A stretch of DNA of 14,975 bases from NCBI GenBank assembly GCA_051746765.1, contig JBNJFK010000034.1, positions 1 to 14,975 of the forward strand. Reading direction: 5' to 3'. A program made the position numbers and the translations under genes. The notes below the pieces were generated by a model. It was given only the letters and a program-made list of their open reading frames with translations, was not told the origin of the DNA and did not search any database. This stretch comes from JBBEBE01 sp051746765. Its GTDB lineage: Bacteria; Bacteroidota; Rhodothermia; Balneolales; Balneolaceae. Shown here piece after piece: positions 8,622 to 14,975 of the stretch. The first letter of the stretch is position 1; the number at the start of each line of letters is the position of its first letter.

Positions 8622-8898
8622 CTACTGAATAGACTCGTTGACCGCTTTTTTGAAGTCTTTGGAGATCTTCAGAGTCGGCACATACTGTTCGGGAACGATG
8701 ACCTCTTCGTTGGTCTTTGGATTACGCGCAACACGCCGAGCCCGCTTGACCACTTTGAAACTTCCAAAACCCCGGAGCTCAATCGTTTCTCCACGTTTCA
8801 TGGCATCTATCACCGNNNNNNNNNNCCAAAAAACCCTTGACGACCGCCGCGGTTTCCACTTTGGTCAGTCCGGTATTGGATGAGATGATATCTACAAT
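8622..8898 (-). CDS. HU/IHF-family DNA-binding protein, split by assembly gap, abnormal 5' end
   Basis: A histone-like protein of the nucleoid that bends and compacts DNA as a dimer. The C-terminal part (8622-8815) shows the family signature: GFGSFKVVKRARRVARNPKT, then EQYVPTLKISKDFKKAVN. The N-terminal part on the other side of the gap reads IVDIISSNTGLTKVETAAVV, then KGFL, which aligns with helices 1-2 of HU. Aligning with E. coli HU, exactly two residues are missing at the gap, so the real gap should be 3 nt, not 10. The 5' end is odd: the codon before AGT-ATT-GTA-GAT is an in-frame TAA (8902-8904), just where residue 4 should be. No ATG, GTG or TTG lies in frame between this stop and the conserved region. 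I give 8898 (ATT, equivalent to residue 6) as the outer limit of supported coding sequence. The true start is uncertain: sequencing error near a contig end, rare ATT initiation, or a disrupted gene. Confidence 0.8.
8816..8825. other. Assembly gap (10 N) inside the HU gene
   Basis: Ten unknown bases. The HU reading frame on the two sides does not join in phase if the gap is exactly 10 bases (1+10+2 = 13 bases between flanking codons). Family alignment predicts 6 bases there, so 3 unknown. The run is therefore probably a fixed placeholder. Confidence 0.97.
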
Positions 8899-8950
8899 AC
8901 TTTATTTGTGATTGATGATGATCCGTTTCATCTGTCCGGTTGCAGAACGG

Positions 8951-8973
8951 ACGCCGGCGGAAACCGTCGGCGT
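8951..8973. promoter_or_regulatory. Perfectly positioned dyad/hairpin upstream of HU
   Basis: ACGCCGGCGG (8951-8960), AAA, CCGTCGGCGT (8964-8973): a 10-bp inverted repeat with one mismatch (a G-U pair in one RNA sense) and a 3-base spacer. It lies 53-75 bases upstream of the conserved HU coding start. No T-tract follows on either strand, so a terminator is unlikely. It may be an operator dyad or a 5' UTR hairpin of the HU mRNA; function is not shown. Confidence 0.5.
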
Positions 8974-9109
8974 GCCCCCCGCTTTGCTACCGGTCAACGA
9001 TACCGTTGTGAGAACCTTCTTTGCTACGAATCGTACCAACATGACATACGACCGAAGACACCTGTTCTTCCGAACTCACATAAGGTGCTGTGAATCAGTA
9101 ACAAGCGCC

Positions 9110-9146
9110 TTGACCAAAGGGTTCCACATTCAGAATACTATTTTTT
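9110..9146 (+). promoter_or_regulatory. Weak promoter candidate for the symporter-lptC-ostA unit
   Basis: TTGACC (9110-9115) resembles a -35 box. TACTAT (9136-9141) resembles a -10 box but at a long 20-base spacing. The overlapping TATTTTTT (9139-9146) is close to the Bacteroidota -7 motif TAnnTTTG, but its distance from the TTG is too long for that model. It is in the right orientation, about 140 bases before the symporter start. Tentative only. Confidence 0.2.
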
Positions 9147-9287
9147 CGTCTAAATGTTGAATTCAATCGTACAGATCCGGAGGCCATCGATTCCGCCATT
9201 TTTTTACTACATTCGTAGCGTTCCAGCAAACGGTCCGGCCCGCTACCGGTCGGAATTCCCCTGTCGAATCGAAAATCTTTCTAGTAC

Positions 9288-10907
9288 ATGGCAACATTCG
9301 AACTCATCATAGATACTCTCGAACAGTGGATCTGGAATACACCGGAGGCACTACCGCTCATGGTGGTCCTACTGCTTGCCTATGGACTGTTCATCACCAT
9401 ACGACTCGGCTTTATTCAGGTACGCAGACTCGGACACGGACTCAAGGTCGTCACCGGTCACTATGACGATGCCGACGACGAGGGAGATATCAACCACTTC
9501 CAGGCACTCAGTACCGCCCTGTCGGCGACCGTCGGAATCGGAAACATCGCCGGCGTTGCCCTGGCCATCCACTATGGCGGACCGGGGGCTCTCTTCTGGA
9601 TGTGGGTTACCGCCATGCTCGGCATGGCGATCAAGTACAGCGAGGTCACGCTTGCACAACACTACCGGAAAGTACACCCGGACGGATCGGTCTCCGGAGG
9701 GCCGATGTACTACATTGAGAAAGGCCTGGGACCCAACTGGCGCTGGTTGGCGTTCGCCTTTGCCATTGCGGCAGCCATCTGTGCGTTTTTGACCGGGAAT
9801 GCCGTTCAGGCCAATACGGTTGCCGATGTCATGCAGTCCGATTTCGAAATCCCGAAATTGATCACCGGACTGGTCACGTCCGGCATCGTAGCTGCAGTCA
9901 TTCTTGGAGGGATCCAACGGATCGGATATGTAACAGCCCGACTCGTCCCCTTCATGGCGACACTCTACATCACGGGGGGGCTACTCATCCTTCTGTTGAA
10001 TGCAGACCAGATCCTGCCTTCATTCGGACTCATCTTTTCGCAAGCCTTCAGCCCTCAAGCGGGTCTGCTGGGTACCGGTTCCGGCACCCTCATCTTTACG
10101 CTCAGTTACGGCGTTCAGCGCGGACTCTTCTCCAATGAAGCAGGGCAGGGATCGGCTCCCATTGCCCATTCGGCTGCCCGGACAGACCAACCGGTTCGTG
10201 AAGGGGTGGTCGCTCTCCTGGAGCCGCTCATCGACACTTTGATCGTATGTACTGTTACGGGTTTGGTCATCGTCTCCACCGGCGTGTGGGACCAGTACCA
10301 TCCGACCAACCTCGACCTGGCAGACCCAACACTCTCCTGGCACATCGCGGAGGGGAATACACTGCAGATTGAGGAGGGAATGCCGGTCAACGGTGCCCTG
10401 TTGCGATACGAAATACCGGTCGACACCCTCTACCAGAATCGGGATGCCGGCTTGCCGTTCACCGGGCAGATACAAACCGATGGACCGCGACCTGTCGCCA
10501 CGTCAGCCGACGGAACGAGATTGGAACGCCTGGAGACCGGTATTGTCGAAAACGGGGCCCCGCTTACAGGCCGTGCGTTCGAGAACGGACTCTCTCCACT
10601 CTTTCCGGGGGGGCGATTCCTGGTCACGATCGCAGTCATTCTGTTCGCCATCTCCACCTCGATCAGCTGGAGTTACTATGGAGACCGTGCCTCCGAATTT
10701 CTCTTCGGTTCCAGATCCATCTTCTGGTACCGTCTCGCCTTCGTCGGGATGCATCTGTTCGGTGCGGTCGTCACACTGACCACCATCTGGAAATTCGGTG
10801 ACGTGATGCTGGGGCTCATGGCCTTCTTCAATATCATTGCACTCTTTCGCCTGACACCGGTCGTACTCCGTCTTACAAACGATTATTTCCGGGATCCGGA
10901 TGTTTGA
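9288..10907 (+). CDS. Sodium:alanine symporter family protein (AGCS) with extra hydrophilic segment
   Basis: A 539-residue inner-membrane carrier that imports alanine, glycine or related amino acids with Na+. The family fingerprint is clear: FQALSTALSATVGIGNIAGV in the N-terminal half, SGGPMYYIEKGLG in the middle, QRGLFSNEAGQGSAPIAHSA before the later helices, and ISWSYYGDRASEFLFG near the end. About ten or eleven hydrophobic segments are visible. Unusual: between TGVWD (332-335) and AFENGLSPLFPGG (from 430) lies a hydrophilic stretch of about 95 residues, where ordinary family members have a short loop of about 20. By topology it should face outside the cytoplasm. The ATG at 9288 has no evident Shine-Dalgarno site. 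Its stop codon overlaps the start of the lptC-like gene by 8 bases, which points to translational coupling. Exact substrate cannot be read from the sequence. Confidence 0.93.
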   Translation: MATFELIIDTLEQWIWNTPEALPLMVVLLLAYGLFITIRLGFIQVRRLGHGLKVVTGHYDDADDEGDINHFQALSTALSATVGIGNIAGVALAIHYGGPGALFWMWVTAMLGMAIKYSEVTLAQHYRKVHPDGSVSGGPMYYIEKGLGPNWRWLAFAFAIAAAICAFLTGNAVQANTVADVMQSDFEIPKLITGLVTSGIVAAVILGGIQRIGYVTARLVPFMATLYITGGLLILLLNADQILPSFGLIFSQAFSPQAGLLGTGSGTLIFTLSYGVQRGLFSNEAGQGSAPIAHSAARTDQPVREGVVALLEPLIDTLIVCTVTGLVIVSTGVWDQYHPTNLDLADPTLSWHIAEGNTLQIEEGMPVNGALLRYEIPVDTLYQNRDAGLPFTGQIQTDGPRPVATSADGTRLERLETGIVENGAPLTGRAFENGLSPLFPGGRFLVTIAVILFAISTSISWSYYGDRASEFLFGSRSIFWYRLAFVGMHLFGAVVTLTTIWKFGDVMLGLMAFFNIIALFRLTPVVLRLTNDYFRDPDV

Positions 10908-11463
10908 TTTATCCACGATTCGACTCACACGACTCCTCCCCCTCCTGATACTCTGGATGGGTGGTTGCGGAGAACTGACCGAGTACGATGCCCGGCAAGT
11001 AGAGGAAGCGCTGCAAGACTCGCTTCTGTCCACAACCGAGAGTTGGAATCTGGAGATGGAGTTAATGGAAGATCAGACCCGCCAGATGCGACTTGTCGGC
11101 AGCTATGCCGTCAACCGGCAGGAGACCGAAATCTCGGAAACCACGATCGACGGACCGGTTCACATCCAACTTTTTGACTCCACGGGAGAGGTCACGTCAG
11201 ATGTCAGAAGCGGTCGGGCATCCTATCACCCGCAGGTTCGCGAATTCGAGCTCTTCGACTCCGTTCGTGTGGTCACCGCCAACGGAAGACAACTTCGCAG
11301 TGACTACCTGCACTGGCGGCAGGATCTGGACGAAATCAGTTCCGACCGCACCGTCATTATCATCACCGAACAAGACAGTATTCGCGGAACCGGATTCAAA
11401 GGAAAGAGCGACCTGTCCAGTTACGTCATCACCGATCCGAGCGGTCGTCTCGAGGTTGAGTGA
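10900..11463 (+). CDS. lptC: LptC-like LPS-export lipoprotein
   Basis: A 187-residue exported protein. The N-terminus has arginines, then a hydrophobic stretch LLPLLILWMGG ending at Cys23, which looks like a lipobox (MGGC; the -3 Met is not ideal). The rest is beta-rich with the LptC pattern of repeated strands, for example IDGPVHIQLFDSTGEVTSDV followed by RSGRASYHPQVREFELFDSV and LRSDYLHWRQDLDEISSD. LptC receives lipopolysaccharide from the LptBFG transporter at the inner membrane and passes it to LptA; in Bacteroidota-type organisms it is often annotated as a lipoprotein. It starts inside the symporter gene (8-base overlap) and its TGA shares one base with the ATG of the OstA-like gene (TGATG), so all three are probably co-translated. 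No LptB gene is in the window. Confidence 0.8.
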   Translation: MFDLSTIRLTRLLPLLILWMGGCGELTEYDARQVEEALQDSLLSTTESWNLEMELMEDQTRQMRLVGSYAVNRQETEISETTIDGPVHIQLFDSTGEVTSDVRSGRASYHPQVREFELFDSVRVVTANGRQLRSDYLHWRQDLDEISSDRTVIIITEQDSIRGTGFKGKSDLSSYVITDPSGRLEVE

Positions 11464-12935
11464 TGACTCAAAAAAAAGAACCGTCAACCATGAACCGATC
11501 GATCCAGTCACTGCTTCTACTGCTGCTTTTGCCCGGCCTTGCAGTGGCACAGGATCAAGTCGATCTTTTGCAGGCCCGGTCGGCCGAAGGCGGGGTGATC
11601 AACGGCGAACCAGTCCGGAAGCTGATCGGTGATGTCCGTCTGGCCAGTGATCAGGTCACAATCGAAGCCGACAGTGCCTGGCAGTATCAGAACAGGAATC
11701 GTATTGATGCATTCAACATCCAGATCACAACCGATCAAGAGACTATCTGGGCAGATACGCTTCACTACAACACCATCACCGAATTCAGTCAGTTCCGTGG
11801 ACGGGTGATCCTCCACTCGGGAGATCATCGCCTCTTTTCCGAAACCGTCGATGTGGATCGGATCTCCAACCTTACCTTCTTTCATTCACCGGTTCGGTTC
11901 GAAGATGAACGCGGCGTGTTGATCGCACAGACCGGCAGTTACAATCAAGAGCGCGAACGCGGAACCTTCCAGGGACAGGTTCAACTCTCCGACTCGACTC
12001 AATATCTGGAAGCCGATACTCTCCGGATGGATCGTCTCGCCGACAACTACGAGCTTCACGGGACCGTCTACGCCATCGATTTTGAGGAGGAAGTGACGCT
12101 CGCCGGAAAATTTCTTGAGGCAGACTCCACAGGGCGTCGTCTGCTCGAAGGAGATGCATGGATGATGCAGTTGCGACAAGTGAGGCAAGACAGTACTCAT
12201 CTTTTTGCAGACCGAATTCTTCTGCAGGAACAAGACACGACACAGACACTGGATGCCACCGGCCAGGTCCGTCTCTGGAATTCGGAATGGAGTGCTGTTG
12301 CAGACAGCCTCCACTACCGAAGCGACCAGGAGCTCTTCCGTCTCTGGTCCAACCCGATCCTTTGGCAAGACGACCTGCAACTGACCGGACCGGAAATCGA
12401 AGCACAGTTCCTGAACGACCAGATTCAGACTCTCTCCTCATGGCCACAACCGGTCGCAGTCATGGAGGAGGATTCAATTGGACGATTTCATCAAGTGAGC
12501 GGAGATTCCCTCGTCGCCCGATTTGACGGAGGAGAGATCTCCCGAATGGATGTGATCCGCCAGAACGATTTGATCTACCAACAACTGAATGAGCAGGGCG
12601 AACCGGACGGACTTATCGACCTGACAGCCGACGGTACGCTCCGGCTTCACTTCGAAGCGGGAGAGTTGAGTCGTTTCCGGGCCACGGAAAACGTCGACGG
12701 AACCTGGCAACCGGAAGATTCGACTCTTACCGAAAGACGATTGGATCGATTCCAGTGGAATCCGGAACTGCGACCGGAGAGACCCGAGCTCCGGACCCCC
12801 CGTTTTCCCCCCATTCCGGATGAACGTCCTTTTGAGCCGGGAGAACGGTATCAACGTGCGATCTCCCGGGAGCCGAACCTCCCGCCGGAACCTCCTACTC
12901 TTCCGGATCCCGCACTGAACGGCCAAGATGACTGA
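11463..12935 (+). CDS. OstA/LptA-like periplasmic protein
   Basis: A 490-residue exported protein with a signal peptide (SIQSLLLLLLLPGLAVAQ; cleavage likely after AVA). I prefer the ATG at 11463, which overlaps the lptC stop as TGATG; an ATG at 11490 leaves the signal peptide intact and is a fair alternative, and a GTG at 11460 is less likely. The mature part repeats the OstA/LptA jelly-roll pattern: VRLASDQVTIEADSAWQYQN, TIWADTLHYNTITEFSQFRG, TQYLEADTLRMDRLADNYEL and further similar units to about residue 360. It probably forms part of the LPS bridge across the periplasm after LptC. It is much longer than E. coli LptA (under 200 residues) and lacks the LptD barrel, so it is an OstA-domain protein rather than full LptD. 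The last 60 residues are rich in Pro, Arg and Glu and look disordered. Its 3' end overlaps the convergent AI-2E gene by 41 bases. Confidence 0.82.
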   Translation: MTQKKEPSTMNRSIQSLLLLLLLPGLAVAQDQVDLLQARSAEGGVINGEPVRKLIGDVRLASDQVTIEADSAWQYQNRNRIDAFNIQITTDQETIWADTLHYNTITEFSQFRGRVILHSGDHRLFSETVDVDRISNLTFFHSPVRFEDERGVLIAQTGSYNQERERGTFQGQVQLSDSTQYLEADTLRMDRLADNYELHGTVYAIDFEEEVTLAGKFLEADSTGRRLLEGDAWMMQLRQVRQDSTHLFADRILLQEQDTTQTLDATGQVRLWNSEWSAVADSLHYRSDQELFRLWSNPILWQDDLQLTGPEIEAQFLNDQIQTLSSWPQPVAVMEEDSIGRFHQVSGDSLVARFDGGEISRMDVIRQNDLIYQQLNEQGEPDGLIDLTADGTLRLHFEAGELSRFRATENVDGTWQPEDSTLTERRLDRFQWNPELRPERPELRTPRFPPIPDERPFEPGERYQRAISREPNLPPEPPTLPDPALNGQDD

Positions 12936-14028
12936 TCCGTCGGGCAAGCGGACCTTTGGAAGATTGCATCTCCGACGGAACCCGACCCAACAGAAAGCCG
13001 AAGGGGTGCAAGGACTCGATCTCGTCAAAAACAACTTTCAGTATCGCCCCGAGCGGAATAAACAGGATCATTCCGGCAAGCCCCCAGATATTTGCCCCGA
13101 TCAACAAAAGCATCAAGGTCACCAACGCATTCATGCTCACCCGGCTTCCCACAATGACCGGAGTCAACAGGTTCCCCTCGAGTAGTTGAACCAGATAGAA
13201 TCCGGCAACGATGACCACCGGATAGACCCAGGAATCCATCGTGACAATGGCATAAAGTACCGGCAATATGGATCCGAAAAGCGGCCCGATAAATGGAATA
13301 ATGTTGAGCATCCCGGCAAACACTCCGAAAAAGATGGCGTGACGAATTCCGAGAAGCCCAAGCATGGAAGAGTAAAGTATCGCAAGAATCAGCATTACCA
13401 TACCCATTCCGACGATATAGTATTGAAGCACACCTCCTACCCGTGAAAAAATACGGGTTGCCCGCTGCATCCGTTCATCGTCCCCCTGCCCGAATAGTTG
13501 AAGCAGGAACTCCTGTAGAAAATTCCGGAATATCAAGATCAGAAAAAGGTACACCGGAATCAGAAAAGCCGAGGTTACGACCGATGCCGCACCGGCCACC
13601 CCTTGCGTAAATGACGTGAGATTGTCTCGCAGAAGAGAGAAAAGACGATCCTCCAGGGAGTCAAAATCCCCGATCCAACCAGGTCCAAACCAACCGGCCA
13701 CGACCCCTTCCAATTCTCCGATCAAACTGCGGAGTCGACGCTCCATCATGTCCAGATCTTCTGTAAAGAGCAGAATCTGTTGGTAAAAGAGAAAGAGAAG
13801 CCCGCCGATCACCAGCCCGACTCCGAGAATGACCAGAGCCGCAGAGAAGACCCTCGGAATGCGATACCGCTCCATCCAGTTACATGCCGGTGCAAGCAGA
13901 ATGGAGAAGAGAAGGGCGAAAAGCATCGGTAGCAAAATCGTTTTCGCCACCGTCATTGAATACACCGTCAGAATCAGACCGGCCAACACCCAGGTGTAAG
14001 TTATATACCACGCTCGCTCGTCACTCAT
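12895..14028 (-). CDS. AI-2E family (TqsA/PerM-like) membrane transporter
   Basis: A 377-residue polytopic inner-membrane protein of the PF01594 family. Family members include the autoinducer-2 exporter TqsA and Na+/H+ antiporter-like proteins, so the name does not establish AI-2 transport. About eight hydrophobic segments are visible: two or three at the N-terminus, a hydrophilic amphipathic region (about 85-145), then a C-terminal block. The conserved C-terminal motifs are present: NIIPFIGPLFGSILPVL, QLLEGNLLTPVIVGSRVSMN, and LLIGANIWGLAGMILFIPLG. The tail after EIESLHPFGFLLGR is short and basic. This gene has the best ribosome-binding site in the window. It lies downstream of ppa on the same strand (87-base gap), and its end overlaps the convergent OstA-like gene by 41 bases, so antisense effects between the two mRNAs are possible. 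Confidence 0.92.
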   Translation of the reverse strand: MSDERAWYITYTWVLAGLILTVYSMTVAKTILLPMLFALLFSILLAPACNWMERYRIPRVFSAALVILGVGLVIGGLLFLFYQQILLFTEDLDMMERRLRSLIGELEGVVAGWFGPGWIGDFDSLEDRLFSLLRDNLTSFTQGVAGAASVVTSAFLIPVYLFLILIFRNFLQEFLLQLFGQGDDERMQRATRIFSRVGGVLQYYIVGMGMVMLILAILYSSMLGLLGIRHAIFFGVFAGMLNIIPFIGPLFGSILPVLYAIVTMDSWVYPVVIVAGFYLVQLLEGNLLTPVIVGSRVSMNALVTLMLLLIGANIWGLAGMILFIPLGAILKVVFDEIESLHPFGFLLGRVPSEMQSSKGPLARRISHLGRSVRDPEE

Positions 14029-14031
14029 ACG

Positions 14032-14039
14032 CCCTCCTT
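14032..14039 (-). promoter_or_regulatory. Strong Shine-Dalgarno site of the AI-2E family gene
   Basis: On the minus strand AAGGAGGG precedes the ATG at 14028, with four bases between GGAGG and the start codon. It fixes the start. It stands out because the other genes with visible starts in this window lack a comparable site. Confidence 0.8.
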
Positions 14040-14086
14040 CAGTAGGTTACGGGATCTCTACCGGAGAGCCAAATACGTATTCGACA

Positions 14087-14102
14087 GGGGTGGTTGCACC
14101 CC
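14087..14102 (-). terminator. Small GC-rich hairpin between ppa and the AI-2E gene
   Basis: Minus strand GGGGTG-CAAC-CACCCC: a perfect 6-bp GC-rich stem with a four-base loop, 14 bases after the ppa stop codon. No T-tract follows, so it may attenuate or stabilise rather than terminate; the two genes could still share a transcript. Confidence 0.35.
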
Positions 14103-14115
14103 GGAGAATATCTAT

Positions 14116-14730
14116 CTACTCTCCAAACATTTCGTGATAATCTTCGACCGCGGCCTCGATCACTTTCGCGGCATGATTCCGGTCATATACGCGTTCAACG
14201 ACAACGGCATTTGGATCGGAGCCCGGAAGCAGTTTATAAGTCGAAAAGTAGTGCCGGATCCGCTCGATCAGCACATCGGGAAGATCCGAAATCTCTTTGA
14301 TGTTGCTGTAGTAGCGGTCGTTGTGCAGGACGGAGATAATCTTGTCATCCGCCTCCCCGCGATCGACCATGTGAAGACCGCCGATCACTCGTGTACTCAG
14401 GATCACTTCGGTCCGGTCAATCGGACGTTCACTCAGGACACATACATCGAGTGGATCTTCGTCTCCGACTTCGGCCGAATCGGAGAGTGCTGTTACACGC
14501 GGGCCGCAAAAGGTCCGCGGAATGAATCCATAAAGGGAAGGCGGCATGGACGAGCTTCGTTGCGGGCGGTCTACACGCATGTATCCCGTCATTTTGTCCA
14601 CCTCGTATTTGATCATGTCAAACGGGGTGATCTCGATAAACGCATTGACGATTTTGGGCGGGTTGTCTCCCACTTCAAGGCCGTGCCAGGGGTGGGGTCT
14701 CCATCTGTAAAAAGGGTTCGGAAAATTCAC
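14116..14730 (-). CDS. ppa: Inorganic pyrophosphatase, family I
   Basis: A soluble cytoplasmic enzyme of 204 residues that hydrolyses pyrophosphate to two phosphates, pulling biosynthetic reactions forward. The family I signature DEDPLDV (90-96) gives the metal-binding aspartates D90, D92 and D95. Other conserved positions are visible: IKYEVDK (K41, E43), MRVDRPQ (R55), LYGFIP (Y67), ADDKIISV (D128/D129, K130) and YFSTYK (Y165, K166). The N-terminal HPWHGLEVG and the IEITPFDM block place it in the longer 'HPWHG' subgroup seen in Bacteroidota and some other lineages rather than the shorter E. coli type. The start is GTG at 14730: an in-frame TGA lies shortly upstream with no other start codon between. 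No clear Shine-Dalgarno site. It is downstream of prfA and upstream of the AI-2E gene on the same strand. Confidence 0.96.
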   Translation of the reverse strand: MNFPNPFYRWRPHPWHGLEVGDNPPKIVNAFIEITPFDMIKYEVDKMTGYMRVDRPQRSSSMPPSLYGFIPRTFCGPRVTALSDSAEVGDEDPLDVCVLSERPIDRTEVILSTRVIGGLHMVDRGEADDKIISVLHNDRYYSNIKEISDLPDVLIERIRHYFSTYKLLPGSDPNAVVVERVYDRNHAAKVIEAAVEDYHEMFGE

Positions 14731-14853
14731 GAAACAGACTCTTGGTCAAGAAGTTGAAAAATTTCACTGGACCCCCCGGAACAACGTTACAAATCGGGGA
14801 GTCTATGCCGCGCCAATGATAACCGTTTTTTGACAGAAATGCTCACTACAAAT

Positions 14854-14869
14854 CCCGAAAACAATCGGG
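14854..14869 (-). terminator. Weak hairpin directly after prfA
   Basis: Minus strand CCCGA-TTGTTT-TCGGG begins at the prfA stop codon and is followed by ATTTGTAG. The 5-bp stem and short T-rich tail make a weak terminator candidate within the 139-base prfA-ppa gap. I found no convincing promoter for ppa in that gap. Confidence 0.3.
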
Positions 14870-14975
14870 TCAAGACTCCTCCATGACGGCCTGCAGACGC
14901 TCCAAATTATCCTGCACCTTGAGCGCCTGAATCACCTCGCCGATATCCCCTTTCATGACCGCGTCCAGATTGTAG
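14870..14975 (-). CDS. prfA: Peptide chain release factor 1, C-terminal end (truncated by window edge)
   Basis: Only the last 34 codons and the TGA stop (14870-14872) lie in the window; the rest is beyond the right edge. The readable end is YNLDAVMKGDIGEVIQALKV, then QDNLERLQAVMEES. This matches the usual RF1 C-terminus, in which a 'LYNLDxVMxGD...I.AL' segment is followed by a short helix ending 'ERL'; RF2 ends differently (a TQAVLDG-type segment). RF1 reads UAA and UAG stop codons and triggers peptide release at the ribosome. Identification rests on this short segment only, so the GGQ motif and codon-recognition tripeptide could not be checked. Confidence 0.75.
   Translation of the reverse strand, partial: YNLDAVMKGDIGEVIQALKVQDNLERLQAVMEES

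Larger units (their letters stand above)
8899..9287. other. 389-base divergent intergenic region between HU and symporter genes
   Basis: Holds the control regions of the minus-strand HU gene and the plus-strand symporter operon. It is more AT-rich than its surroundings in its right half, with T runs at 9141-9146 and 9199-9205. A strong hairpin/dyad lies at 8951-8973 and a weak promoter candidate at 9110-9146, listed separately. On the minus strand a 9-codon ATG reading frame, MKRIIINHK and stop (8931-8902), ends directly before the conserved HU sequence and in its frame. No tRNA or convincing larger ORF was seen. Confidence 0.6.

Noticed and set aside
8638..8883. Plus-strand frame across the N gap
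   Set aside because: It runs through unknown bases and is antisense to the HU gene.
8986..9251. Ten-base direct repeat GCTACCGGTC at 8986-8995 and 9242-9251
   Set aside because: One 10-base match within about 390 bases of similar composition is not surprising, and nothing between the copies looks mobile or site-specific.
14134..14757. Plus-strand 207-codon frame opposite ppa
   Set aside because: The minus-strand frame has all pyrophosphatase active-site motifs; the plus-strand product resembles nothing and is antisense.
14830..14860. TTGACA at 14830-14835 as a plus-strand promoter
   Set aside because: No -10 box at a suitable distance and no plus-strand gene downstream; it points into the end of prfA.

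Overview
The window (about 56% GC by eye) looks like a chromosomal stretch from a Gram-negative member of the FCB group, most likely Rhodothermota or Balneolota in the broad Bacteroidota lineage. The reasons are a TamB/LptC/OstA-like set that implies an outer membrane with LPS, a 'HPWHG' type inorganic pyrophosphatase, a Bacteroidota-like AI-2E family protein, and a general lack of Shine-Dalgarno sites. The phylum is inferred from protein style and was not tested. No prophage, insertion sequence, CRISPR array, tRNA or rRNA was seen. A 10-N assembly gap lies at 8816-8825.

Layout, plus strand 1-8309: the 3' part of a tamB-like gene (outer-membrane protein or lipid transport), rnr (RNase R), then a 1153-residue secreted protein. 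That protein joins a zinc-peptidase-like domain, a TolB-like propeller and an Omp85/BamA-like barrel. Minus strand 8622-8898: an HU-family DNA-binding protein, interrupted by the assembly gap and with an abnormal 5' end. Plus strand 9288-12935: a tightly overlapping unit of a sodium:alanine symporter, an lptC-like lipoprotein and an OstA/LptA-like periplasmic protein. Minus strand 12895-14975: the 3' end of prfA (RF1), ppa (inorganic pyrophosphatase) and an AI-2E family membrane protein, which converges on and overlaps the OstA-like gene.

The main theme is envelope biogenesis. TamB, the peptidase-propeller-barrel protein, LptC and the OstA-like protein all act in the periplasm or outer membrane. 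They are interspersed with housekeeping genes (RNase R, HU, pyrophosphatase, RF1).

I see no clearly new defence or mobile system. The items most worth a second look are the three-module outer-membrane protein, the HU gene with an in-frame stop codon where its first residues should be, the extra ~95-residue extracytoplasmic segment in the alanine symporter, and the coupling of that symporter to LPS-export genes.
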